Below, piece after piece: positions 35,617 to 46,980 of a DNA stretch of 64,000 nt. The DNA lies in NCBI GenBank assembly GCA_001414345.1, contig LLCB01000038.1:124001-188000 (forward strand), read 5' to 3'. Both the position numbers and the translations under genes were made by a program. This DNA comes from Hymenoscyphus infarciens (Eukaryota > Ascomycota > Leotiomycetes > Helotiales > Helotiaceae). How positions within the stretch are numbered: position 1 is the first letter of the stretch; every line of letters begins with the position of its first letter. The notes below the pieces were generated by a model. It saw nothing but the letters and a program-made list of their open reading frames with translations. It was not told where the DNA came from and searched no databases.

Positions 35617-37288
35617 GATGAAGGTATAATTGACTAGATGAGAGATCTGGTTGAAGTCGCTGAGCTGTTGGTGTTATAGACAAAACAAAACAAAAATACT
35701 TACTAGAGAAGGGAGAATATATACTCACTCGCAATCATTTCATAGTTTTCCAGCCAGTCGGAGCGGGTCAAACATCAGCGAGACAGCAACGCCTAGCTGG
35801 TGGCTTACTTCTAATCCCATACCGATTTGCTTATAACGCATGGCTTAGTGATTACTCAATATAAAAACTTAAAATGTAGTGGCTGAAAATCGAAATTAAT
35901 ATTTGTTTTCAAATTACTCGACTATACTCGTCGGAGCACTTTATTTAAAAAGCTAAACAAAAAGCTCAAATTTTAGAGCTGTTTAGTTCGTATATATTAG
36001 TACCTTTTTGAGAAAGCGTTACTAAAAACAAAGAGGTAATATATAATAAATACATGTATATTATAATATATAATAACGTTACTAATATATATTATAGTAT
36101 ACACTTTTATTCGCACTTCCTTAGAATATATATAGTAAGATATATACTAGTAAAATTCTATAATTTAACGCTATACCTTTATATCTTTAACTTTTATATA
36201 TATATATCTTCTCCTACTTGCTTATATATAAATACTACTAACTCTACTATAATTACTAGAGCTAGTCAAATATATACTAAAATAGATACTAAACTTTCTT
36301 TAAGCTAAAAAGATATTTAAGATAAAAACCTTGATATATACGAGGATCTTTTCACTCTATACTTGTGTATAAATCTTATATCTCTATAATAAAAGTTATA
36401 TACGTGCTAAATAGGCTCTTAAATATTAATTAAGTCAATTCTTTCGACTACGAGCTATGCGAAGGTAAAGAGCCCGGACTTCGGCTTTAGCATCTATACA
36501 TATAGCTTTTGCGAGTAGTTTTACCTTATAGTGTTAGGTAAAAGTTGATAAAAAGGTACGGCAGTAGTATTGTGAGTCCACTTGAATATGACTTATTCAA
36601 ATGCTATACTGTCACTCTACTACCTAGAGAAACCGGGCTATAAACTTATGTTATGAAACTTTAAATCTAGTATGATCGGAGCTCTCTTCAAATCATTAAA
36701 TAAATAATTGTGAAACCCCTGACCAGGTATCTGACTTCGATGATCACGAATACTTTTTGAGACATAATAAAAGACAACAAATCTCTAGTACTGGCTAGTT
36801 GTTCTCTGCTTGGAATTCGGAAGAGAGATTAGTGATATTGAAAAATCCCGTCTAAACTCTTCTCGAATAACTGTATTAGACGATCCTTATATGGATGCGC
36901 TGTAGTATGATTTTTAAAATTTAATTCTTCTATAGGTTCACGAATAATACTTAATCCTGAATAGGTAAAGCATACTATATCACGTGGTAAATATAACTTG
37001 TGTCTTCCGTCCGAGTTATCTATAATGCTCTCACGAGACCTAGTAACCCTTTTTTGTTTCATTATTTGAAAGCTTTATTCGTGTAATAGTTCGACTATCG
37101 GATTCATTTATAACCTGGATAGGTCACGTTTTTCTTATGTGAAAAGCGGGGAATCTCAATCGCGTCGCGTTTTCTACTCATCCCGACCACTTTTCTAACG
37201 ATTGTTTCCATTACTTCTTATTAATTGTAGACGTCTATTTTATGTTCTATTTAAATCAGAGGTTCGTTGCACAATGACCATAATCATT
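35617..37288. other. AT-rich intergenic stretch, one doubtful ORF
   Basis: 35990-36420 is AT-rich with low-complexity TA sequence; its 84-codon ORF is compositional. A 77-codon minus-strand ORF at 36829-37062 (VTRSRESIIDNSDGRHKLYL) has ordinary amino-acid composition and could be a gene fragment, but I recognise no family. The 3' flank of the MFS transporter gene lies at the right end. Confidence 0.4.
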
Positions 37289-39124
37289 TCACTTCTTTGC
37301 GGCAGCAGCAGCAGCCATTTTCGCCGCTCTCTCCTTCCTCCACCCAGGGCACTTGATTCGTAGAAGAATTACCGCGTTTCCTACGAGGAGTAAATCTACT
37401 ATCGCGAGGCCAGTAAAGCACCATCCCACGCCCATCTTCGACACAAGAGGTCTAATAATAACTGACGCGATTGCGGCTGCTGGGTTTCGCAATAGGTTGC
37501 CCAGTGCAAAAGCTCCTGCCGCCTGTTGCTTGACACATTCTGTCAAAAAAGCAGTTGTAGCAACAAACACCCAGCTCATGCCGAATCCGTCTTTTACATT
37601 GTTAGCTACTCCCTTTGAGCATAGAATTGGATGGACCTACTCAGAAATGTCGCCACAAGAACGGCAGCTGGGTGGATCTTGAAGTGCAAAAACCAACCGT
37701 ACATGAGGCATCCAGCAACACATATCAACACACCCCAAATCTGATCCACGAGTCGATTCTCCGGATCAACTGTTCCGGAAGCAGAGGCCGCAACAGCGCG
37801 CTTTCGTCTCCAATCCGAGAATCGACCTCCAAGCATGGACCCAACAATCATTGCAATTCCTAGCTCGGTCAGTATTACTCGTCAACAGCTTTTCCCCCGA
37901 TACTTACCAACTGCTAGGAAACCAAAACCAACAGCCGTTGTCGACCAACCATATATATCCTCCAACGCGGTTGGCAAATGTACCGAAATCGCGAAATACG
38001 TCGAGTATAGCATGGCTGTATTGAAGGAGACAATTCCGATAGGGGCATAACAGAACATCCGCCAGAACCCAATCAGAGATGGCTTTGGTGGAACAGGTCC
38101 TCTCTGAGACTCTGGTACTGGAGTTGCGAAAAATGCAGGCGGCATCAGAATGAGGCCTTTCCCAGCAAATACCGAGCCATTTCCTACTCTGGCTCGAAGC
38201 GTTTCGGGCAACATCAACACAATGATCACCCAAAGGACAAATCCTGATATTGCTGTAACCCAAGTCAGCCACAAGAACCAATACTTTCGAAATTCCAAGT
38301 ACCTAGGAAACCAAAGATCCATCTCCAAGTTGTCAAGCCGGCGAAAAGACCACCTAGAACTGGTCCAAAAACGGGACCACACTGAGGTCCAAGCAAGAAA
38401 ATTGACATTGCTGCCGCTCTATGCTTCACTTCGGTAACCTGAATTTCAATTAAGCCTTTCTTCAAGGGTGGGTTTGCAAGGCACAACTCACATCTGCCAC
38501 TGTCCCGGCTCCCATTGATACAACGGCGGAAGAGCCAAATGACTGTACCATGCGAAGCACTATCAATGCCCCAAAATTCGCCGGTACAGCTGCCAACAAA
38601 ATATTTGCTCCAATGTAAATCGCAAGAGAAATGATATACAATGGCCTCCTTCCCTTCCAATCCGAGAAACTAGACCAGAATAATGGCTACAACTCTATTA
38701 GCTTTCATTCGCAAATCTAACAACCGCGGAAAGGCTTTCAATTGTTTAAGCTTGGGAGACTTACACCAACTGCAAACATTGCCATGAACACCGACACCGA
38801 GGCGTTGATTGCTGTGCCCGAGACCTTGAAATCATTCTTCAAAACTGGAAGTGCTGGGAGATAGATTCCACCAGCGAGGGGCCCAAGAAACCCCGCGATC
38901 GTTGTTACTGCCAGGATAAATCTCCGTCTCCCAGGCGAGAATCCCGAATAAGGTGGAGGAGTTACTGGCTGTGCTTCAACTTTTGAAAGTGCCGATGGAT
39001 CTGGTTTTAGCTCCGTGGCTTCTGGTGCTGGTTTGGTGCTGGTCTCTGGCAATTTTTCTTGCGATCCTCCTGTCGTGATTGACACACTGCTCCCGAGAGA
39101 TTTCTCCTTCACTTGGTCCGCCAT
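37289..39124 (-). CDS. MFS transporter, DHA1 drug:H+ antiporter type (Dtr1/Qdr-like)
   Basis: Six exons: 39124..38765, 38686..38492, 38438..38303, 38252..37908, 37859..37641, 37590..37289, giving 518 residues with phase agreement. All five introns are short GT..AG with branch points such as CTAAC or CTGAC. A 70-residue polar N-terminal tail precedes twelve predicted membrane segments. Family marks are the TM1 region FLGPLAGGIYLPALPVL, the loop 2-3 motif FSDWKGRRPLYIIS, and LLGPQCGPVFGPVLGG (TM5 motif C). DHA1 proteins export small organic molecules using the proton gradient. Yeast Dtr1 exports bisformyl-dityrosine, and the nearby Dit1- and Dit2-like genes make that kind of cargo plausible. 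The exact substrate is inference; Qdr-type drug exporters are the alternative. Confidence 0.9.
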
Positions 39125-40152
39125 TATGAAGATAGGGTACTTCTCCAGCGTTGAACTAGAGAGGATCGAAATATCTTGTCGTTCAAAGTTGTCGACTTTG
39201 TGCAGAGTATGCTTCAGATTCTCCTCAAAGTTTGCGTCTGCAAAGTGAACTCTGACTTGAAAAAATTAGAGACTCAAACAGTCAAAGCACATGGGCGTCA
39301 AAAGTTTACGGGATGCACCAGAACAGGGTGGATGAGCTTTGCCCAACGCAGCCTCAGCCATCGTCTGTGCCTCCTAATATTTTTATTCACCTCCTCCGTA
39401 CATATTCGGCATACGACCCTTTGTGGCGTTTTTTTCATTCGCGGCTCTGACATGGGACAGCGTCGCCAAGGAACTGATGTGGCATCTGGTTGCCAAGGTT
39501 GACTGCTTCCAGTCTTACATCGTACAACATGCTCATTTATGCTCGTTTTGACATGTTATTGGAAGGTGCCCTGGAGGAGGAAGGCAACATGCTTGGACCC
39601 CCACCTCATGTCTGATAATCAGAGTTGTCGCCCATGCGGTAGAAGTAGTTCTTAGCGTACACTTACAAAATCCAGAAGAGTTTCCACGTTCTAAAACCAA
39701 CGCGCTCCCCGCAGAGTTGTGGGGAGCCGTGAGGTTGTTTTATGGGGGTTAGGTTTAAGGTTTCCTATTGTAGAGATATCCGTGCGATGATATGAGCAAA
39801 TTCTTTCCTCCATGGTCATTGCGATTTCCTATGTTGAGCATTTTGTGGGTAGGGGACCAGTGGTTCGAGTAGACTTTCCCCTCCCGATGGGACGAACAGT
39901 GGTAAACTTATTATTGAGCAAGTTTGTACGTTCCATGGTCTATGTAGGCATTTGGACTCATGCTCGATATGGCGAATGAACCGCATGTTGGCCGCGCAAG
40001 ATGATTCGATCTAATCTGGTGTGTCACAACTTTCAGTCTCTGAATGTCGAGGTGTCACTGTAGATTTTCTTGATATTCCCTTCGTTTTTCTCTCATGTTA
40101 TTCCACTCCAGAGTACAATCAGCACCAAATGTTCAGATCGTGCTCGAAGAAC
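39125..40152. promoter_or_regulatory. Divergent promoter region between the MFS and Atg22-like transporters
   Basis: 1028 bp separate the two divergent start codons. There is no ORF with support. GC is normal and CA/TG are present, so RIP has not reached it. No specific factor site was assigned. Confidence 0.5.
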
Positions 40153-42165
40153 ATGTCTACAGAAAACCGAATTCCCGCCAAAACTGGCTCTGATGGTGAC
40201 TCAGTTTCCGCCGATAGCAAGAGCCCAAATGAGTACGACGCAAGACGAGGTGATGCAACAGCAGAGGAGTTGCACGCCAATGATAGAGAAGATGAAGCTG
40301 AGCATTCCGTCGCATCTTTGGGGTCCAGAAGGGCATTGTTGGGTTGGCTGATATTGTGTTATTCGGCAAGCACACTTCACTTCTATTATCTTCGTGTATC
40401 GCAACTAATATTCGCTTTTTAGACGGGTCCAACGAGCTCTGTGGCTTTCACTTATGTTGCGGCATCAATACAATCGGTCGCAAACCTCTTGGGGCATGTT
40501 CCGGGGACGAACAAACCATGTGCCAGAAGAGGTGTTATTAAATGCGCTGTGAAGTTTGGTGGCGGGGAAATTGATTATCTCAGTTATATGTGAGTGTGAA
40601 GTTGTCACCATTGATAGGCTGAACTAATCCCATTCAGTCTATACTCGAAAGCAATCGGAAGAGCTTTGGAGGGAGTGCTGACGATCTTGATTTCTGGTGT
40701 TGCGGATTATTCGTGTAAGTGATCCTCATCTCTGCGCAGGACTCGAGGCTGACAGTGACAAGATTACCGCAAGACGTTGATGATGGGTTCCATCTTCCTC
40801 TTTGGTGTTCTCGCTCTTCCGTTTGCTGGTCTCGAAGGGAAAACTTATCCGTATCTCGCCGCGTTAACAGCATTATACATTACCATGACCACCATCCAAG
40901 GTATATATCAAGTTATCGAAGCATCTTATATCCCAATTTTCATGAGGTCTGTGGGTTGGGGTAGAGCACGTTCACGAATCGAGAGCCCCAGCGAAGACCC
41001 TGTGCCAACAGAAGGCGAGTTGTCGAAAAAATCATTGACAAAGGGCGCGAGAGTCAGTGTCCTTGGTTTGGTAGCAGGTAATGTTGGTGGCTTAACTGCA
41101 TTGTTGATTGGCATCGTTATCACGTACACAAGAGGATCTTACGTGACTGCTGGATACCACAAGTAAGATTTGTCGCCTTGCTCCATAAAGGTCGGATGCT
41201 AACCAATGGTAGTTTTCTGTTGTCAATCACAATTGCTGGATGTTTGACGAGTAATAATTATTCCTTGCTATATATTCGCACAATGAAACTAACTCTTCTT
41301 CTAGTTGTCTTTGCAATCTTCGGCGCATGGCTTCTTCCAAATGTTCCGGGAAAGAAGAAGCCTGAAGGAGCCAACTTGGCCATCTTACCATTTCAACGAT
41401 GTATGTGGAAAAAATCATTTTAAACTCCATATAAAACTAACACATAACAGTTGTAAGACTTATTCGGGCTGCGCCTCGCTATCCAGAAGCTTTCAAGCTC
41501 TGTATTGGGTGGATTCTTTGGAATACGTGAGTTTTCTAACCCAACACAACACTCTAATGCCTTCTCGATACCAAAATACTGATTTCCAACTTAGTGGATA
41601 TGCCAACATGCTCAGCGTCATGGGCCTCCTCTTCCTCGAAGTCTCCGGTTTGAGCAGCGGCGACAAAGTGTACACCGTCTACACCTTCACCAACGTAATC
41701 TTTGCCTGTCTCGGCTCTCTCTCCTGGATGTTTCTGTTTCCTTATCTTAACCTCCCTATCAAACGCTGGGCTTACATCTTCCTAACCGTCAACATTCTTT
41801 GCGTTCTGTGGGGTACCATTGGAATCAGCAACAACGTTTCCATCGGCTACAAAAACGTAGCTGAATTCTGGGTCGAGCAAGCGCTATTCATGAGTACCTC
41901 TTCCGCACTTCGATCCCTTAATCGCGTGCTTTATGCTTCTATGTTACCACGCGGTGCAGAGGCACAGTTTTTCGGTCTTGAAATCACGTTCGATCTTGCA
42001 GTTGGATGGATTAATCCTTTGGTGCAGGGAGTGATTCAAGACCGGACCCATAATTTGAGGTTCCCTATGTTGCCCAACTTGTTTTTGATGGTTATTGCTC
42101 TCGGGCTATATTGGTGGGTTGATGTTGAGAAGGGTAGGGAGGAGGCGAAGGTTGAGATGGAGTGA
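40153..42165 (+). CDS. Atg22/UMF1-like MFS transporter (vacuolar effluxer family)
   Basis: Eight exons: 40153..40365, 40423..40589, 40638..40714, 40763..41162, 41213..41250, 41305..41400, 41451..41526, 41595..42165, giving 545 residues in consistent phase. The first intron has a GC donor (TCG|GCAAGC) and CTAAT/TTTTTAG; no GT donor fits. The other introns are GT..AG. An acidic polar N-terminus precedes about twelve membrane segments. TGPTSSVAFTYVAASIQSVA, EGVLTILISGVADYS and YRKTLMMGSIFLFG match the Atg22 layout, with a hydrophilic central loop near residues 260-300. Yeast Atg22 releases amino acids from the vacuole. In this cluster the paralogue could move an amino-acid-derived product or its precursor. 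An alternative in-frame start lies at 40129. Confidence 0.85.
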
Positions 42166-43953
42166 GTTGTGGCTTGATCTTATTTCTTCCCCTTACTCCT
42201 ATTTGAAGGTCGTGAGAATGCGACGGTTTGCTAGTTCATTCTAATAATCGTATTCTAATTCCTTCTAAAGATTCTGAGTTTGCTAGTGTCTTCATCCTTA
42301 TTTCTCGTTTCTACCCCCACCCGAACTTATTGCCTACTCAGAGAAAGACCTAGAAGAAAACGCCCATGCCATCTGAATCCGTTCTCACTCAGCACCCACT
42401 CACCAAGCATGCTTGCCCGAATCCTTTCGATTGTAACCTCGAAAGTAACAATTTAGAAGTGGGATCCTATTTCTCGCCGCGACAGACCGTTACCAAACGT
42501 GCTCTTAGTGGCTTTTGTTCCCTGCATTCTCACCTTTTACGAGCTTTGTTGTGATGTAAGACCTTACGTTATGAGTTGGTGACCAGCCACAATCCAACCA
42601 AAGATGCGTTCTGTTGGTTTTGCTTCTTACTCATGATATCTTGGAATAGAATTCTATCAAAATTCGCAGACGCAGAACCGGAATCCTACACTAAGAACCT
42701 TGTTACATATATGTCCCCTGCAACGCCACAATTTATTCTCTCTCCCCTGTAGGCTAGCCGAGCTGTTGACATCTGCAACACTTCATCCGACATGCGTCTT
42801 GCCAAGTACCAACTGCATACCAAGCCACTAGGACGTCTGCCGCATCAACGTATCTCACCACAGACCCTTTCTCTCACGAGCGTTTCCTTTTAAAACGCAA
42901 ATCAATTCACAAAACTCCCCGAACCAGACGGGGACTTTAAAAAGGTGGAATGAGATGCTTTGAGCAAGTTATTATCCATGTCGTCTTACGGTCCTGTAAG
43001 AGGCACACGAGAAGAAAAACGTGGTTTCTCCTTCTATGTCTGGATGAGGCAAATAATGGTTGCCAATAGTTTCGGGCGGAACTACCCCTCTACATAAAAT
43101 TTTCCCATGGTTGTTGATGTTAGTGCTTACCACCATTTTGGTTGACTTTCGGTCAGAGTTCTGGATTCTTTGAGTGTGGAGGAATTTCTGAAATCCGAAT
43201 GACGTGGATGCGCAATCCAGCTGTGATGAGTTAAGGCCGTAAACTCACACTGTAAGCCACCATAACAAATAAACCACCCCACGTTCGCACATAAGCTCTG
43301 GATCGCTTCCGGTTCGTCAATCAAGTCGACATACATACTCTCCTCCCAAATCTGTACCTCGTAACCCACCCGTCCCATCGTGAAAACACAACTTCTTCTC
43401 TCAGCGAAACCATGAAACACGATGCAACCAAGGGTATCTAAAAAATATGGACAGTGCAGTAGTGCTTGTGTAGCCCTATCGAAATGGGTTGAAGCCGAGA
43501 TTGGAAAGGTGGTCCCTGGAGCCGCATCCGTTAATTACGACAGGCTGGGCAATGCTGGGCGCTATAATATACCGACAAAACCCGGGTTGGGAAAGTCGGT
43601 TTGCCAACGACGAGATGAGAAAAAGGACCGAGTTGTATTTGTTTCATCTCAGTCAGCGACGCTCGTCGGGTACTGGATTCAAATCTTCAGGCTCGATACG
43701 ATAGTTCTTTTCAACGTGTTGGGAAGTTTAGAGAAAGAAAAGCAATTCAGGTGAAAAAATGAGCAAAAACCTATCGGACATATAGGCCGCATCGACCCAA
43801 AGGGGTCAGATCTTCAAAAATCGAGAAAGAATGAAAATATTGCCCAGAAGGGATATATTTCCGAAAATCTGAGTTTGTTTGCGCTAGATTTTAACTCGCT
43901 AACCCCTGAAAACGATACGGCGCGAGCCGTCGACCCTCTTAAAAACGCCTTCC
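42166..43953. other. Intergenic between the Atg22-like gene and the P450, no convincing gene
   Basis: Two abutting ORFs, 43127-43420 (-) and 43422-43754 (+), are 97 and 110 codons long and divergent. The minus one has a donor-like GTGAGT at its middle, but neither has a recognisable domain. Other ORFs are shorter. Nothing else was recognised. Confidence 0.45.
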
Positions 43954-44049
43954 TACTATCCCCCCCCCTAAATAAAATGTAGAGTGCACAGACCTTTAGT
44001 ATAGCACAGCGGCCGTGCGTTTACATTTTATTTAGGGGGGGGGATAGTA
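43954..44049. mobile_element. MITE-like element with perfect 28-bp terminal inverted repeats
   Basis: The left arm 43954-43981 (TACTATC, a run of nine C in total, TAAATAAAATGTA) is the exact reverse complement of the right arm 44022-44049. A 40-bp loop separates them and there is no coding capacity. Outer TA dinucleotides could be the target duplication of a Tc1/mariner-type element. The terminal sequence is unlike that of the elements at 11.4-11.8 kb. It lies about 200 bp beyond the P450 stop codon. Confidence 0.82.
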
Positions 44050-44255
44050 AATACTCCCCCCCCCACCCTGTGCCACCCTGACATTGTCTGTCAGGTGCAA
44101 GGGTGTATAATGTCTGTGCGGTCTACAGACAATCAAGAGGGGGAGAGAGCAACAACAAAGCATCAAAGTGACCTCACCCATCTTTTGACTCGAAGAATTT
44201 GTACTTTGAACATCTTTAGTTTCTAATTTACCTACCCACTTGAAATTACCAACTT
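44050..44255. other. 3' flank of the P450 gene
   Basis: Short spacer with C-rich runs and the palindromic TGACATTGTCTGTCA near 44080. No gene. Confidence 0.5.
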
Positions 44256-46011
44256 CTAGAACCCCTCTTTCTCACTCCCCACTCCCCCCGACGTCCCACG
44301 CGCACGAAGAACGAGTTTCAAAGCACGTGGATACAGCGGTCCGGCCTATCGAGAAAAAAATCAGCTCAAATCCCATCATCCCCTCACTCACCCTCCACTA
44401 AAAAAGTAAGAAAGAAGAAGACTCACAGGTGTCATCCTCTCAACCCACTCCGGATCGACCCCCCACTCAAACGCCCTCACTAGTGCTACAGCACTAACCC
44501 TCATCTCCAACATGGCAAACCTCTCCCCCAAACAAGCTCTTGAACCCCCATGAAAAGAGATAAATTCCGCTCTCGCCTTCGCCTTCCGATATCTCTTGCT
44601 AATTTCCTCATTGGTAACACCCCACCTTTCAGGGATGAACTCATCTGCGTTGGTACCCCAGACTTTGGAGGATCGGTTGGTGGAGTAGGCGTTGTAGCCC
44701 ACGAATGTGTTTTCCGGGATGAGGATTTTGGAACCAAGGAGTACGGGGACGGAAGTACGGCGATTTATTAGTTGAGAGATTGGGGGGAAGAGACGGAGGA
44801 CTTCGTAAATTATTGAGGTTAGGTAGGGGAGGTCGGTTAAATCGGCTACTGTTGCTGTGTTTAGGTCGAGCTTGCTGGTTTCAGTTCTTACTCGGTTTTG
44901 GATGTGCTTATATGTTGTTAGTGCTGCTGGCTGAAGATGTTGGCACTACTCACGGGGTGTTTTGCGAGTAGGTACATGATTGAAATTAACAACAGTTGAG
45001 GGTTCTCTTGTCCTGCGACGAACGTCACGTTTAAGTTGTCATGGAGTTGCTTGTCATCGATAAGACCTTCATTGCGAGCTGCAAGTAACCTGCTTCCCAA
45101 TTTGCCAGAGCTCAAAGAAGGTGATTTACCCTCATGGCTCTTGGTCAAAGTACGATCGAGCTCTCGCGAGAAACTCATAACAAGTTCCCTAGCTTTTACC
45201 CGACTAGGAATAGGTAAGCGATCGAGAAAGGGAAAATTCATGAATATCGGTTGGAAAATTTGACGTTTTACAGCTGACTGGAGGGTATTAAGTTTTGCGG
45301 TAGGGTTTGTGAGAGTCTATAAAGGTAGTATTAGCTCAAGGAGTTTCGCGAGTTTATTATTCTTCACTTACTTCAAAATCGGTTTGGAGAAGACATTGAG
45401 AAACATTCGCGATAGTGTATCGTTGCAATAGCTCTTGAACAGCGATACCATTTCTCCCGGCAGCTCTTTGGGTATCACCCAGTAACGTGCAAAGTAGAGA
45501 AGCATTTGAAAAAAGCAACTCTAACTCAGAATCGAAGTTCCTCTGCAAACCTGGACGGACGATACTTTTGTACAGCTTGTGATTTTCAGCTCGAGCAGAG
45601 ATTATATTATCACCTTCAAAGGTCAGTTTCTCTTTCAAATAAAGATAAGAAGCTCCACTCACCGAGAAATTGAGCTACGACAGCATGAGGAATTTTCTTC
45701 TGATTCCCTGTCTTTTGAAACACTTCTTCATCTTTGAAAATTTCAGCAAGATATGCCGAATCCTGAACAATTATGTTCCAACGAGCCCCGAAGAAAATCT
45801 TGACGGCTCCATATTCTCTCAGGGGCTTTTCTAGATACTGATGATACGTATCTTTTTGGTCGACATCTTTGAAAAATGGTATGAGAACAACCCAGAAAGG
45901 TATGGCTGGGATATTCGGAGGATACTTTGGAGGTAGGAAGAAGAGGTAGTATATAAGACCACCGAGAAAGATGAGTCCAAACAAGCCTTGGAGGCAAGTA
46001 TAGAGAAACAT
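44256..46011 (-). CDS. Cytochrome P450, CYP56/Dit2-like
   Basis: Five exons: 46011..45663, 45613..45372, 45316..44954, 44906..44427, 44345..44256, giving 507 residues with phase agreement. An N-terminal membrane anchor (LFGLIFLGGLIYYLFFLPP) is followed by the Pro-rich hinge PPKYPPNIPAIP. The I-helix carries FVAGQENPQLL near residue 297; AGxENPQ in place of the common AGxDTT is typical of the yeast Dit2 (CYP56) group. ExxR is EVLR near residue 353, and the heme-binding loop FHGGSRACLGERFAM has its cysteine near 442. The last intron matters: reading through ends in an odd tail at 44388, while splicing gives MTP-AGPLYPRALKLVLRAR, a normal P450 C-terminus. Yeast Dit2 couples N-formyl-tyrosine into bisformyl-dityrosine. 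A role beside the Dit1-like synthase is likely, but the substrate is unproven. An upstream in-frame ATG exists at 46104. Confidence 0.9.
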
Positions 46012-46980
46012 GCTGTGAAGAGACGTTGAGGTGGATTCTGCAGTGAAGAGTAAACAAATCTCTGTGAAGCAATTATTACGCCGCAAGAGCACTAATTTCA
46101 GCATTCATTCTTTTACCTGGTAACGGACTGTTACATACTTGTCAGCCCCTCGCCATGAGCATCAGCCTCGCCAGCCGACTCAGATTCCCCGAATAGGTAA
46201 TGTCAACTAGCGGTGAATCCAATCTATAAGAATGCATGTGTAACGGGGTAGCTTAAAGTGGGAGTGCCGCATGGCGAAAGATAGTATCATGGTTTATTAT
46301 TCCCTGCGAGCCATGCCGTTCCAGCAAAATTCAGCTAGATGTAGGGTATACAGCGCCCGAGAAGTGAACCATGTCAATGTGATCAGAAATGGGACGAATG
46401 AATCAAGACTATGTAAAAGGAAGTCGGGTTTGACCAAGTTCGATTTACAGCGGGATCCACAGGTCGGAGTCCACGTTATACCTTCTAATTACAGACCGCA
46501 TGTTATGACCATGCCTCTCTCGCACCGCGGACACCACCGAGAATGCGATCAAAGACTCGGCGGCATCACGAATCTGACCTTGGCCCGACCCATTCACAAG
46601 AAAGAGCGCCGGGTCGTAGCATTTGTGAGAATATTCCGAGCTTAAAGAAGGCATACGATCAATAAAGGATGGTGTGACATTTTACGGCACATCAAACATA
46701 ATGAATTGCTGACTTCGGAATCCTTCGTACTTTGACTAAAATGCCCGAGAGAGGGGGCCGTGAACGATGAGGCTGGCTGGCATGTTAGATGAGGAAATTG
46801 AATTATGTAGACCTCAGTGTTGATAGATCAATCACAGCAAAACGAGTCTAGCCTTGCGTGAATAGAAGCTCGGCCAAAGAACACGAGGCACAGCCTGCCC
46901 CCTGATCTTCAATAAAGCCAAAACACATCTACCCGCAACCTTCACTTTATCCAAGGCAAGCTTTCATTTCATCAATAAAA
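46012..46980. promoter_or_regulatory. Divergent promoter shared by the P450 and the isocyanide synthase
   Basis: 969 bp lie between the two divergent starts. A CCAAT followed by CTATAAG is found at about 46217. A 124-codon plus-strand ORF at 46271 has no domain and probably arises by chance. The arrangement would allow co-regulation of the two biosynthetic genes. Confidence 0.55.

Noticed and set aside
36054..36308. 84-codon ORF rich in Ile and Tyr
   Set aside because: Pure product of AT-rich composition; no start context or domain.
43422..43754. 110-codon plus-strand ORF between the Atg22-like gene and the P450
   Set aside because: No domain or membrane segment, and no similarity to cluster enzymes; I could not support it as a gene, although transcript data might change that.
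46271..46645. 124-codon ORF in the P450-synthase promoter
   Set aside because: Composition is unlike the neighbours, there is no domain, and it occupies the divergent promoter.
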